NCBI RefSeq assembly: GCF_004570975.1 | Contig: NZ_SPPC01000014.1 | Coordinates: 27,753-91,752 of the forward strand | From: Barnesiella sp. WM24 | GTDB taxonomy: Bacteria; Bacteroidota; Bacteroidia; Bacteroidales; Muribaculaceae | DNA: 64,000 nt | Direction: 5' to 3' | Shown here: positions 36,510-45,531 of the stretch, in pieces | Layout of the letters: each line of letters begins with the position of its first letter | Numbering within the stretch: position 1 is the stretch's first letter | Position numbers and translations under genes: made by a program | The notes under the pieces: model-generated | The model's database searches: none | What the model was told of the DNA's origin: nothing | Seen by the model: the letters and a program-made list of their open reading frames with translations, nothing else

Positions 36510-38015
36510 ATGGCAGAAAGCATCACCAACCGTAACGAAAAATGGCGGGAAGAGCTACGACAGCTTCATTCCACCAAACAACGCACATCACTTCCACGTG
36601 TGAAAATGCCTGAGGTCGACCCCGGGTATCGCGTGACATGTGTCGATGAGGTCAACCAGGGGCTAAGTGTAGAGCAGGCTGTGCTTGAATCGCGCCGTTG
36701 CCTTGACTGTCCCGACCCTGGATGTGTGAAAGGGTGTCCTGTAGCCAATAATATCCCCGGGTTCATAAAAAATATCGAGCGCCGCAACTTTTCAGAAGCG
36801 CTGAAAGTCATAAACGAGACAAGCGTCCTGCCTGCCGTGTGTGGAAGAGTATGTCCTCAGGAAAAGCAGTGTGAGGCTTCATGTATATATAACAAGATGA
36901 AGAAACAGCCTGTGGCAATCGGACATCTTGAACGCTTTGTGGCTGACTTCATCCGTGAAAGCGAGCGTCAGCAGCAGAATGACGACAAGACAGTCAGAGA
37001 CGATGCTGCATCACAGTCGGCTCTCCCGCTCTCCATAAAGATAGCAGTGATAGGCTCCGGTCCCTCAGGGCTTGCTTTCGCAGGTGACATGGCGAAGCGC
37101 GGATACAAGGTAACGGTATTTGAAGCGCTGCACACCTTTGGCGGAGTGCTGAAATACGGAATACCCGAATTCTGCCTGCCCAACGAGATAGTCGATTATG
37201 AAATAGAGAGGCTGAAAAAACTCGGCATCGAATTTGTGAAAGACAGCTTTGTCGGCAAGACAATTTCCTATCAGGAACTACAGGCTCTCGGATTCAAAGG
37301 CATATACATAGCTACCGGCGCAGGAAAACCACGCTTCATGTGTGTGCCGGGAGAAAACCTGCCGGGAGTAATGACCGCAAATGAATATCTCATACGCCTG
37401 AATCTGCTTGACTCACAGGCCTACGGCAAAAACTCAACTTCGCTTGCAGGAAAACGCGTCGCGGTAATAGGCGGTGGCAACACAGCGATTGACGCTGTAA
37501 GATTTGCCCTGCGCATGGGCGCTGAAAAAGCGATGATTGTCTACAGGCGCAGCGAGGCGGAAATGCCGGCACGCTCCGAGGAGATACGCCACGCCCGTGA
37601 AGAGGGAGTGGAGTTTATGACTCTCAGCAATCCGGTGGAATACATCAGCGATGACAGCGGATTCCTGAAAGCCATGCGCCTGCAAAAAATGGAGCTTGGC
37701 GAGCCCGACGCTTCAGGCCGACGCTCGCCGGTGGCTATCCCCGGCGCCGTGGAAGAGATTCCTGTCGACCTCGTAGTGGTAAGTGTAGGCTCCCTTCCTA
37801 ACCCCCCGACTTCTCTCCCCGACCTGGAAATGACACGCCAGGGCGAAATAGTAGTCGACAACTCTTCAATGAAGTCATCGTCACCGGCGATATATGCCGG
37901 CGGCGACATCGTAAGAGGTCCCGCCACGGTAATCCTCGCCATGGGCGACGGTCGACGCGCAGCCAACGCTATGGCAGAGGCGTTTGAACGCAGACTACAG
38001 TCACTTGAATTATAA
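36510..38015 (+). CDS. nfnB: NfnB-type NADPH-binding subunit (GltD-like)
   Basis: A 501-residue flavoprotein homologous to the glutamate synthase small subunit. The N-terminal ferredoxin-like domain has two [4Fe-4S] cysteine groups (CLDCPDPGCVKGCP; CGRVCPQEKQCEASC), followed by the FAD-binding GSGPSGLAFAGDMA and the NADPH-binding GGGNTAIDAVRFALRMGA with YRRSEAEMPAR. No glutamate synthase large subunit is nearby and NfnA is directly upstream, so it is better read as NfnB of a bifurcating transhydrogenase. Its place between kduI and kdgK suggests redox balancing for uronate use (inference). Confidence 0.9.
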   Translation: MAESITNRNEKWREELRQLHSTKQRTSLPRVKMPEVDPGYRVTCVDEVNQGLSVEQAVLESRRCLDCPDPGCVKGCPVANNIPGFIKNIERRNFSEALKVINETSVLPAVCGRVCPQEKQCEASCIYNKMKKQPVAIGHLERFVADFIRESERQQQNDDKTVRDDAASQSALPLSIKIAVIGSGPSGLAFAGDMAKRGYKVTVFEALHTFGGVLKYGIPEFCLPNEIVDYEIERLKKLGIEFVKDSFVGKTISYQELQALGFKGIYIATGAGKPRFMCVPGENLPGVMTANEYLIRLNLLDSQAYGKNSTSLAGKRVAVIGGGNTAIDAVRFALRMGAEKAMIVYRRSEAEMPARSEEIRHAREEGVEFMTLSNPVEYISDDSGFLKAMRLQKMELGEPDASGRRSPVAIPGAVEEIPVDLVVVSVGSLPNPPTSLPDLEMTRQGEIVVDNSSMKSSSPAIYAGGDIVRGPATVILAMGDGRRAANAMAEAFERRLQSLEL

Positions 38016-38054
38016 ATTAATCCATATTGTTACACTTATAAATCATTTTATCAC

Positions 38055-39074
38055 ATGAAAATCATCACTTTAGGCGAGATTATGCTCCGCCTTTCACCGG
38101 CAGGTAACAACCGCTTCGTACAGGTTGACAACTTCAACGTAATCTGGGGTGGCGGTGAAGCTAATGTAGCAGTAAGCTGTGCCAACTACGGTCACGAGGC
38201 TTGCTTCGTAACCAAGTTGCCGAAACATGAAATAGGACAGGCAGCTCTTAACTCACTCCGTCGTTACGGCGTGAACACAGAATATATCGCACGCGGCGGT
38301 GACCGCGTCGGCATCTATTACTGCGAGACCGGAGCGTCAATGCGTCCCTCAAAGGTAATATATGACCGTGCCAACTCAGCGATAGCAGAGGCCGACCCGA
38401 GCGACTTTGACTTTGACGCTATAATGGAAGGCGCCGATTGGTTCCACTGGAGCGGTATCACTCCCGCTATCAGCGACAAGGCAGCCGAGCTTACCCGCCT
38501 TGCATGTGAAGCTGCAAAGCGTCACGGCGTGACTGTATCGGTTGACCTGAACTTCCGCAAGAAGCTCTGGACAAAGGAAAAGGCTCAGTCAATCATGCGT
38601 CCCCTGATGAAATATGTAGATGTATGTATCGGTAACGAAGAAGACGCAGAGCTTTGCCTCGGCTTCAAGCCCGACGCTGACGTAGAAGGCGGTAACACCG
38701 ATGCTGAAGGCTACAAGGGCATCTTTGCTGCCATGATGAAGGAATTTGGCTTCAAGTATGTCGTTTCTACCCTGCGCGAATCATTCTCTGCAACCCACAA
38801 CGGATGGAAGGCTATGATTTACAATGGTGAAGAGTTCTATCAGAGCAAGCGTTACGACATCAACCCGATTATCGACCGCGTAGGCGGTGGCGACTCTTTC
38901 TCAGGCGGTCTTATCCACGGTCTTCTCACCAAGCCCAACCAGGGAGAGGCTCTTGAGTTTGCAGTTGCGGCATCAGCTCTTAAACACACTATCAACGGTG
39001 ACTACAACCTTGTTTCGGTAGAAGAGGTAGAATCACTCGCAGGCGGTAACGCCAATGGTCGTGTTCAGCGTTAA
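38055..39074 (+). CDS. kdgK: 2-keto-3-deoxygluconate kinase
   Basis: A 339-residue PfkB-family sugar kinase. The opening LGEIMLRLSPAGNNRF with WGGGEANVAVSCANYG, the VDLNFRKKLW stretch and the catalytic D280 in GGGDSFSGG are typical of KdgK. It phosphorylates KDG to KDPG in the cytoplasm with ATP. The eda gene starts 40 bases downstream. The codon use of kdgK and eda is very uniform, as in well-expressed genes. Confidence 0.92.
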   Translation: MKIITLGEIMLRLSPAGNNRFVQVDNFNVIWGGGEANVAVSCANYGHEACFVTKLPKHEIGQAALNSLRRYGVNTEYIARGGDRVGIYYCETGASMRPSKVIYDRANSAIAEADPSDFDFDAIMEGADWFHWSGITPAISDKAAELTRLACEAAKRHGVTVSVDLNFRKKLWTKEKAQSIMRPLMKYVDVCIGNEEDAELCLGFKPDADVEGGNTDAEGYKGIFAAMMKEFGFKYVVSTLRESFSATHNGWKAMIYNGEEFYQSKRYDINPIIDRVGGGDSFSGGLIHGLLTKPNQGEALEFAVAASALKHTINGDYNLVSVEEVESLAGGNANGRVQR

Positions 39075-39114
39075 TGACAAGATTGAATAACCGACTTTTT
39101 ACAAGAAAATAAAG

Positions 39115-39786
39115 ATGGCAAAATTTGATAAACAGGCAGTGCTTGCCAAAATCGGTGAAACCGGTATGGTTCCCGTATTTTACCACTCCGATGCAGAAGT
39201 GGCAAAGCAGGTAGTAAAAGCATGCTACGACGGCGGTGTACGCGCGTTTGAATTTACCAACCGCGGTGACTTCGCTCACGAAGTGTTTGCTGAAGTAGTT
39301 AAATATGCAGCAAAGGAATGTCCTGAGATGGCAATGGGTGTAGGCTCAATCGTGGATCCCGCGACCGCTGCCCTCTATCTTCAGCTTGGCGCATGCTTCG
39401 TTGTAGGACCGCTTTTCAATCCTGAGATTGCAAAGGTGTGCAACCGTCGTCTCGTGCCCTACACTCCGGGCTGTGGCACTATCTCTGAGGTAGGCGCCGC
39501 TCAGGAAGTAGGCTGTGACCTCTGCAAGGTATTCCCCGGCGATGTTCTCGGACCGAAATTTGTCAAAGGTCTGAAGGCTCCGATGCCCTGGTCAAAGCTT
39601 ATGGTGACCGGCGGTGTTGAACCTACACAGGAAAACATCACTTCATGGATCAAGGCAGGCGTATATTGCGTCGGCATGGGTTCAAAGCTTTTCCCCGGCG
39701 ACCGCGTGAAAGCTCAGGACTGGCAGTATGTAACCGACAAGTGCCGCGAGGCTCTCGGCTATGTAAAAGCAGCCCGCGAGCAGTAA
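39115..39786 (+). CDS. eda: KDPG / 4-hydroxy-2-oxoglutarate aldolase
   Basis: A 223-residue class I aldolase that splits KDPG to pyruvate and glyceraldehyde-3-phosphate, the last step of this uronate route. The Schiff-base lysine is K138 in [18 protein letters not shown] and [10 protein letters not shown] are the other active-site blocks. Length is close to the usual 213. A strong terminator ends the kdu/kdg unit just after it. Confidence 0.95.
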   Translation: MAKFDKQAVLAKIGETGMVPVFYHSDAEVAKQVVKACYDGGVRAFEFTNRGDFAHEVFAEVVKYAAKECPEMAMGVGSIVDPATAALYLQLGACFVVGPLFNPEIAKVCNRRLVPYTPGCGTISEVGAAQEVGCDLCKVFPGDVLGPKFVKGLKAPMPWSKLMVTGGVEPTQENITSWIKAGVYCVGMGSKLFPGDRVKAQDWQYVTDKCREALGYVKAAREQ

Positions 39787-39810
39787 TCGTCGACATCCCG
39801 ATAACAGAAA

Positions 39811-39838
39811 GGGAGTTGTGGAGTCATCCGCAGCTCCC
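39811..39838 (+). terminator. Terminator after eda
   Basis: GGGAGTTGTGGA pairs with TCCGCAGCTCCC (12 bp with two G-U pairs), loop GTCA, followed by CCTTTTTATT. Confidence 0.85.
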
Positions 39839-39961
39839 CTTTTTATTAGCTTCCAATCTGCTATAGCGGCGATTATTAATGAGGTGATATAACAAAGGAG
39901 ATAGCTGCTGATGACGCGGGTATTGTCGTTACATAATCACCCGGAGTCGCCGCATAAAAAA

Positions 39962-40004
39962 GAGGGTATGCCAAAACGTTAAAAGTCATTTTTGGCACAC
40001 CCTC
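39962..40004. terminator. Terminator of the PL11 gene, bidirectional
   Basis: GAGGGTATGCCAAAA pairs with TTTTGGCACACCCTC (one mismatch) across about 13 nt, with AAAAAA before it on the plus strand. It lies 37 bases past the end of the convergent PL11 gene. Between the eda terminator and this one I see nothing else. Confidence 0.75.
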
Positions 40005-40041
40005 CAACATTATTATTGAAGGTAAGTTAGAAAATTATTCC

Positions 40042-43000
40042 TTAGTTCTTGAAGAACTTGATAGACTGGCTCTGAGAATCATTTTCAATCACAAGCACAT
40101 AAACGCCCGGGGCAGCATTCTCTGTAACTACAGAAGGCGTGCCGTAACCCTTGGCAACCACTATACCGGTAACAGCGTCAATCAGCGTAAGATTGCCCTC
40201 TGTGATATTGGCATTTACCAATACATCGTCGATTCCGGCAGGATCGGGCTTGGTCTCTTCATAGCGCTTAGCCACTTTTGCTGCACTCATCGCTCCCTCA
40301 TATATAATCAGCTCATCGACTTCACCGGCGAAAGGATTGTCGTAATTGACATTCACGTTGCCGATTACAAGAGCCTCTTTATTGTCGTTGACAGCCGATG
40401 TGTTATCAGCAGCGTCAGCGGCAAGCTCTCCGTCGATAAAGAGTTTCAACTGCTTTGTCTTGCCTTCACGCACACACACGAGATGGTGCCATTTGCCGTC
40501 AAAACATTCTGAAGCCGCAGCCGACGCCTCGCTCTTCTGCTTGTCGTCGTCAACCGCAAAACGCAGATTACCGTTCTTATATTCGATACCTACCCAATTG
40601 CCGCTATCGCCGGTGGAAGAGTTGGCTGCTATACTTCCTTTATGGAAAATATATGCACCCGACGACTTTGACTTGAACCAGAACTCTATTGTGAAATCAC
40701 GGTCGCCAAACTGAATCTTATCGTAAGCGCCCTGCTTCAGATAAGAGCCTCCGGCAAGAGCCACGGCATTACCGCTCACGCCCTTTACAAGTGATGCAGA
40801 GTTGCCGACTACGGCAGCCTCTCCTTCAACTTCATTGGGAGTGGTCTCTCCAAGCGTCTCAAACGAATATTTTGCAATCGGTGTAAGCACCACCTTTGCG
40901 ACAACATCTATCGTTCCGGTAAGTTTTGCTTCCGCGCCTTCCTCGCCTGTTGCGACAAGAGTCAGCTCATAAGAGCCTATTTCAGCGGGGACACCGGTGA
41001 TAGTGAATATGCCTGTATTGTCATTAAAATCAAGTGTTACACCCTCGGGAAGGCCTTCGGCAACAAGAGTGTTTGCAGCAATCGCCTGACCGGTGATTTC
41101 CTGAATGGCGTCACCTACTTCAATCAACTGCTTCATGCTGCCTGACTTTACCGAGATACGCGGCGCGTTGGAAAAACGGTCGGCAAGATAATATCCGAGA
41201 TGGGGAGGCTGGTTGTAAGCCACATTCTGCCAAGCAATAGCCATGCGGTAATTATGGTCCTGCATGAGACACGGAACCCTGTATTCAGAGGGGATTGTGG
41301 TTGTGAACACCAGCAGGTCAGTGCTGTTTTCTCCATCCCAAAGGATTATCTCCTCGCGCCAGTCGCCAAGAATGTCGGCAGAAAGACACGGAGTAGCCTT
41401 GGTGGTGTTGCATGACTGAGCGTTCCACTTGCTGAACGACATGAGCGTAGTGCTGCTTGTAAGCGTAGAATTGCGCTTTTCTATAATAGGATAAGACTTT
41501 TCGTTATCCTTGTTGTATTTACCGTCAAACAATTCGTCAAGCAGGTCACCGTCCCAGTATATGCGGAAACAGCTTGACGGCACCTTGCCGTCGGCAGCGA
41601 CATTTCCCTGACAGTCAAATGTCGCATTTACCCTTGTGCCATTGACAAAACGCGAACCGGGCCACACCTCATAGCCGCGCCAGTTCTCGCTAAGGTCACC
41701 GACAAGACCGCGGCCTATGTCGTTGCCCGACTGTGCCTCTCCCCAAAGAATCTTTCCGGTAGCTGCATCGCGGAACTCGCAGTCCCATTTATAGGCCGAT
41801 GACTTCTCTTCGTGTACCATAAACACTTCAAGTCCGTCGCGGTCAGGGTCGAAATCTCCGAGGTGGAGCGCATCGCCGTGACCGGCGCCTGTGCGGTAAA
41901 GGAGCTTGCCGTCATGGTCAATACATGCAGCGCCATATACGATCTCATCGCAGCCGTCGCCGTCGACATCACCCACGGTAAGCGAGTGGGCACCTTCTCC
42001 ATAAGCGCCCTGCCCCTTTGTGGTCGACTCGTGAAGCCAGCGCTGCTTCAGTTCCTTGCCGTCGAAGTCCCACGCACACAGATAGCTGTGGGTATAATAT
42101 CCGCGACAGAACACCGCGCTCGGCTTCTTGCCGTCAAGATAAGCCACGCAGGCAAGATAACGCTCGCAGCGGTTTCCATAAGAGTCGCCCCAACTGCTGT
42201 TGCTCTGAACTGAGCGTAACGGCACATAGCTTGTAGTAGTAATCTCGGCGCCTGTCAGACCGTCAAACACCGTAAGGTATTCCGGACCGCTCACGACAAT
42301 ACCGGTATTGTCACCCGACTTGGTGCGGTAGTCATCAGTCACCTTGTCATCGCCCATAAGCACGGGATTTCCCTTGCCGTCGATTGTTCCGGGTGCTGTC
42401 TTACATATCATCTCAGCCTTTCCGTCGCCGTCAAAGTCATATACCATAAACTGCGTATAATGGGCTCCTGCACGGATATTCCGCCCGAGATCGACACGCC
42501 ACAGTTTGGTTCCGTCAAGTTTATAGCAGTCGATTATGACATTTCCGGTGTTGCGACGGTGAGAGTTGTCGGCGGCATCGCTCGGATCCCACTTTACAAA
42601 AATCTCATACTCGCCGTCACCGTCGACATCGCCTACGCTACAGTCGTTAGGAGTGTAGGTATAGGTGTAGTCCTCGGTCTTGCTCATCGAGTTTTTACCT
42701 CCCTTAGCCGACACGCCTGAAGCTGGACGGTCAAGCTTTATTCGCAGATACGGGTCACCCCACACTGACGCCTCCTTGCTTGACTCATCAGTGTCATTAC
42801 GCTTTACAACATACTTGGATGAAACCGTGCCTTCGGCATCAAGCAGGTTAGTGCCGCCCTTAATCGGCTCGACATTCACTTTCACCCCGTCACGATACAC
42901 ATCAAATGTGGTCGACTTGCTGTCGTCGGCAAGACTTCGCCAAGAAACAAAAACACCGTTTTCGGTATTTACAGCCACCACTCCACGATCGAGAAACTCA

Positions 43001-43068
43001 GCTTGCTGCGCCCCGGCACCAATTGATGCACCGAGAAGCGCCATTACTAAAATCGATTTTTTCAACAT
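40042..43068 (-). CDS. Rhamnogalacturonan lyase (PL11) with LamG and sorting domain
   Basis: A 1008-residue secreted enzyme. After a signal peptide (ending GAGA) comes the PL11 rhamnogalacturonan lyase domain (about 22-630), an eight-blade propeller with many calcium-type Asp loops (DVDGDGEYEIFVKWDPSD, YDFDGDGKAEMICKTAPGT, DVDGDGCDEIVYGAA). Next are an Ig-like putative domain (about 650-735), a LamG/concanavalin-like domain (about 740-930: FTIEFWFKSKSSGAYIFHKG, GKWHHLVCVREGKTKQLKLF) and a type IX sorting domain (final NAAPGVYVLVI, then SIKFFKN). It should cut the rhamnogalacturonan I backbone by beta-elimination at the cell surface. It faces away from the kdu genes and has its own terminator. 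Confidence 0.93.
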   Translation of the reverse strand: MLKKSILVMALLGASIGAGAQQAEFLDRGVVAVNTENGVFVSWRSLADDSKSTTFDVYRDGVKVNVEPIKGGTNLLDAEGTVSSKYVVKRNDTDESSKEASVWGDPYLRIKLDRPASGVSAKGGKNSMSKTEDYTYTYTPNDCSVGDVDGDGEYEIFVKWDPSDAADNSHRRNTGNVIIDCYKLDGTKLWRVDLGRNIRAGAHYTQFMVYDFDGDGKAEMICKTAPGTIDGKGNPVLMGDDKVTDDYRTKSGDNTGIVVSGPEYLTVFDGLTGAEITTTSYVPLRSVQSNSSWGDSYGNRCERYLACVAYLDGKKPSAVFCRGYYTHSYLCAWDFDGKELKQRWLHESTTKGQGAYGEGAHSLTVGDVDGDGCDEIVYGAACIDHDGKLLYRTGAGHGDALHLGDFDPDRDGLEVFMVHEEKSSAYKWDCEFRDAATGKILWGEAQSGNDIGRGLVGDLSENWRGYEVWPGSRFVNGTRVNATFDCQGNVAADGKVPSSCFRIYWDGDLLDELFDGKYNKDNEKSYPIIEKRNSTLTSSTTLMSFSKWNAQSCNTTKATPCLSADILGDWREEIILWDGENSTDLLVFTTTIPSEYRVPCLMQDHNYRMAIAWQNVAYNQPPHLGYYLADRFSNAPRISVKSGSMKQLIEVGDAIQEITGQAIAANTLVAEGLPEGVTLDFNDNTGIFTITGVPAEIGSYELTLVATGEEGAEAKLTGTIDVVAKVVLTPIAKYSFETLGETTPNEVEGEAAVVGNSASLVKGVSGNAVALAGGSYLKQGAYDKIQFGDRDFTIEFWFKSKSSGAYIFHKGSIAANSSTGDSGNWVGIEYKNGNLRFAVDDDKQKSEASAAASECFDGKWHHLVCVREGKTKQLKLFIDGELAADAADNTSAVNDNKEALVIGNVNVNYDNPFAGEVDELIIYEGAMSAAKVAKRYEETKPDPAGIDDVLVNANITEGNLTLIDAVTGIVVAKGYGTPSVVTENAAPGVYVLVIENDSQSQSIKFFKN

Positions 43069-43111
43069 TGAGTTTTAGGTATAGATTACAGTTAAAAATA
43101 TGCAAAATTAC

Positions 43112-43120
43112 ACGTCTACA
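43112..43120 (-). promoter_or_regulatory. -7 box of the PL11 gene
   Basis: TAATTTTGC on the minus strand, about 44 bases upstream of the PL11 start. No TTG element at a normal distance. Confidence 0.45.
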
Positions 43121-43276
43121 AAGATAATGATGATTAATCCATTCAAGATGGATTTTTCATCAAAATTCAGTCATATTTTCGATTTTAGACAAGCAAAATG
43201 CCAAAGAAAACCGTTCAAAATCAAAATTTTCAACATGAAAACCGATTATTGCACCTCTATTTTAATATGTATTTAG

Positions 43277-43284
43277 TAACTTTG
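43277..43284 (+). promoter_or_regulatory. -7 box of the CE12 esterase gene
   Basis: TAACTTTG, about 40 bases before the start at 43325. With the minus-strand box at 43112 it makes a divergent promoter pair for PL11 and the CE12-GH28-GH95-esterase series. Confidence 0.5.
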
Positions 43285-43324
43285 TTTTGCTAATGCCTAA
43301 ATTTAACTTTAAACAATACTTTTC

Positions 43325-44176
43325 ATGAAAATCATTTCATCACTGATGCTCCTTGTCATGTTGCCTGTTTTGATAATGGCACAGGAACCGACCGACTCAA
43401 TCACTGTGTTCATGATCGGTGACTCCACAATGGCAAACAAGCCTCTTAAAGACGAAAATCAGGAACGTGGATGGGGACAGATGTTACCTATGATGCTCCA
43501 GGGCAAAATACGCGTCGACAATCACGCCGTAAACGGAAGAAGCTCACGCTCCTTTATAAATGAAGGACGATGGGATAAAGTGATTGAACTTATACGTCCC
43601 GGCGATTATCTGGTAATCGAATTTGGACATAACGACGAGAAACCGGGCGAGAAACGTCACACCGACCCCGGAAGCACCTTTGACGACAACCTGAGGATGT
43701 TTGCGCAGAAAGCGCTTGAAAAAGGCGCGACCCCCATATTGATGAATTCAATCGTCAGACGCAATTTCCCCGCTAATATCGCAGAAAAAGCTGAAGACCG
43801 CGATGATAACCCGCCGAGCGCCACAGGTCCCACCAAAAACGCTGTCGAGGGTGACATTCTTGTCGACACCCACGGTGCCTACCTCATTTCACCCCGCACG
43901 GTAGCCGAGGAGCTCGGCACTCCGTTTGTCGACCTTAACGCCCTCACCCATTGTCTCGTACAGAGCCTCGGCAGGGAAAAATCAAAGGAACTTTTCATGT
44001 GGATTCCGGCAAATACATATAAATTCTGCCCTGACGGAAAAATCGACAATACCCATCTTAACATTTACGGTGGAAAAGTGGTAGCCGCCATCGCAGCCAA
44101 AGCAATCGCAGAGGCGGTGCCCGGATTAAAGCCATATATTAAGCCCGGAATACTCTCACTCCCCGATATTAAATAA
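43325..44176 (+). CDS. Rhamnogalacturonan acetylesterase (CE12, SGNH type)
   Basis: A 283-residue secreted esterase. After the signal peptide (ending LIMA) the four SGNH blocks are in order: block I GDSTMANK with S34, block II at NHAVNGRSSRSF, block III GHNDEKPG, and the catalytic Asp-His pair D241/H244 in DNTHLNIYG. It should remove acetyl groups from the galacturonic acid of rhamnogalacturonan, making the chain open to PL11 and GH28 enzymes of the same locus. GH28 follows after 32 bases. Confidence 0.9.
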   Translation: MKIISSLMLLVMLPVLIMAQEPTDSITVFMIGDSTMANKPLKDENQERGWGQMLPMMLQGKIRVDNHAVNGRSSRSFINEGRWDKVIELIRPGDYLVIEFGHNDEKPGEKRHTDPGSTFDDNLRMFAQKALEKGATPILMNSIVRRNFPANIAEKAEDRDDNPPSATGPTKNAVEGDILVDTHGAYLISPRTVAEELGTPFVDLNALTHCLVQSLGREKSKELFMWIPANTYKFCPDGKIDNTHLNIYGGKVVAAIAAKAIAEAVPGLKPYIKPGILSLPDIK

Positions 44177-44208
44177 TCTATACCTTATAATAAATTAATT
44201 GACCAATC

Positions 44209-45480
44209 ATGATTCATAGATTCAGCAAGCTGAGAGCAATTGCAGCATCGTGTATAATAACAGCCGCTTCCGCATCGGCTACCGACTTTAAAATCACGGA
44301 TTTCGGAGTAGTGACCGACAGCACCATAGTGCAGACAGCAGCCATCCAGGCGGTGATAGACTCGGCAGAAGCCTCGGGCGGCGGCAGAATTGTGATTCCC
44401 GAAGGCACATTCCTGTCGGGAGGACTGTTTTTCAAACCGGGCACAAAGCTCCATCTTGAAAAAGGCGCTGTGATAAAAGGAAGCGACGACATCAACGACT
44501 ACCCCCTCCTGCCTTCACGCATGGAAGGAAGAAGCATATATTATTACGCCGCGCTTATAAACGCATATTATGTCGATAATTTCGAGATAACGGGACCGGG
44601 AACCGTCAATGGCAATGCGCTGAAATTCTGGGAAGAATTCTGGGCACTCCGTAAGGTGAAGCCCAAATGCACCAACCTCGAAGTACACCGTCCGCGTCTT
44701 GTCTTTTTGTGGGGTTGCGACAACCTGCACATCGACGGACCCACCCTCTGCAACTCGGCGTTCTGGACAACCCATCTCTACCAGTGCAACAATGTGCTTA
44801 TCGAGAACACCCGCATGGAGGCTCCGCGAGAACCCGTACGCGCCCCGAGCAGCGACGCCCTCGACCTTGACGCCTGCCGCAACGTGACCGTGCGTAACTG
44901 CTATCTTAACTGTGATGACGACGGTGCCTGCCTTAAAGGCGGCAAAGGAGTGTTTGCCCACATCTCGCCTGAAAACGGTATCGTGGAAAATATCCTTGTC
45001 GAAAACTGCACATTCGGTCCAAATCTCCACGGAGTGCTGACACTCGGAAGCGAGTGTATACACGCCAAAAACGTGACTGTGCGCAACTGCACCTTGCAGA
45101 CCCGCTGCTCGATACTACGTCTGAAGATGCGCCCCGACACATATCAGACCTACGAGAACATCACGGTAAAGGATATAACCGGCACATGCTCCACAGTGAT
45201 TGAAATGCGTCCATGGAAGCAGTTTTTTGACCTTGAAGGCACCGACGAAAAACCGGTCGGCACAGTCCGTAATATCCTTGTCGAGAATATTGACGTCGAC
45301 TGCAAGAGCTTCGGCCACATAGCAGGAAACCCCGATGACACCGTAAGCGACTTTGTCATCCGCAACGTAAATATCCGTGCCACCGACCCGGAATTTGTAT
45401 GCGCCTATCCGCAGATTGTATTTGACAATGTGACAATCAACGGCAAAAAAGTCAGCAATCCGGCAAAAAGCAATCAGTGA
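44209..45480 (+). CDS. GH28 polygalacturonase-family glycoside hydrolase
   Basis: A 423-residue secreted right-handed beta-helix enzyme. After the signal peptide (ending SASA) and the typical TDFKITDFGVVTDST opening, the GH28 catalytic blocks are visible: SSDALDLD (D216/D219/D221), NCDDDGACLKGG (D236-D238), HGVLTLGSE with H274, and RLKMRP in place of the usual RIK. It hydrolyses alpha-1,4-galacturonosyl or rhamnogalacturonan links; the endo/exo mode cannot be told. It belongs to the CE12-GH28-GH95-esterase run. Confidence 0.92.
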   Translation: MIHRFSKLRAIAASCIITAASASATDFKITDFGVVTDSTIVQTAAIQAVIDSAEASGGGRIVIPEGTFLSGGLFFKPGTKLHLEKGAVIKGSDDINDYPLLPSRMEGRSIYYYAALINAYYVDNFEITGPGTVNGNALKFWEEFWALRKVKPKCTNLEVHRPRLVFLWGCDNLHIDGPTLCNSAFWTTHLYQCNNVLIENTRMEAPREPVRAPSSDALDLDACRNVTVRNCYLNCDDDGACLKGGKGVFAHISPENGIVENILVENCTFGPNLHGVLTLGSECIHAKNVTVRNCTLQTRCSILRLKMRPDTYQTYENITVKDITGTCSTVIEMRPWKQFFDLEGTDEKPVGTVRNILVENIDVDCKSFGHIAGNPDDTVSDFVIRNVNIRATDPEFVCAYPQIVFDNVTINGKKVSNPAKSNQ

Positions 45481-45531
45481 ATTTCATTGCATTAATATTA
45501 TACAATCATTAAATTCTTAGTTTACAAAGGT

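Noticed and set aside
36510..38015. Glutamate synthase small subunit
   Set aside because: No large subunit nearby and a clear NfnA partner directly upstream.
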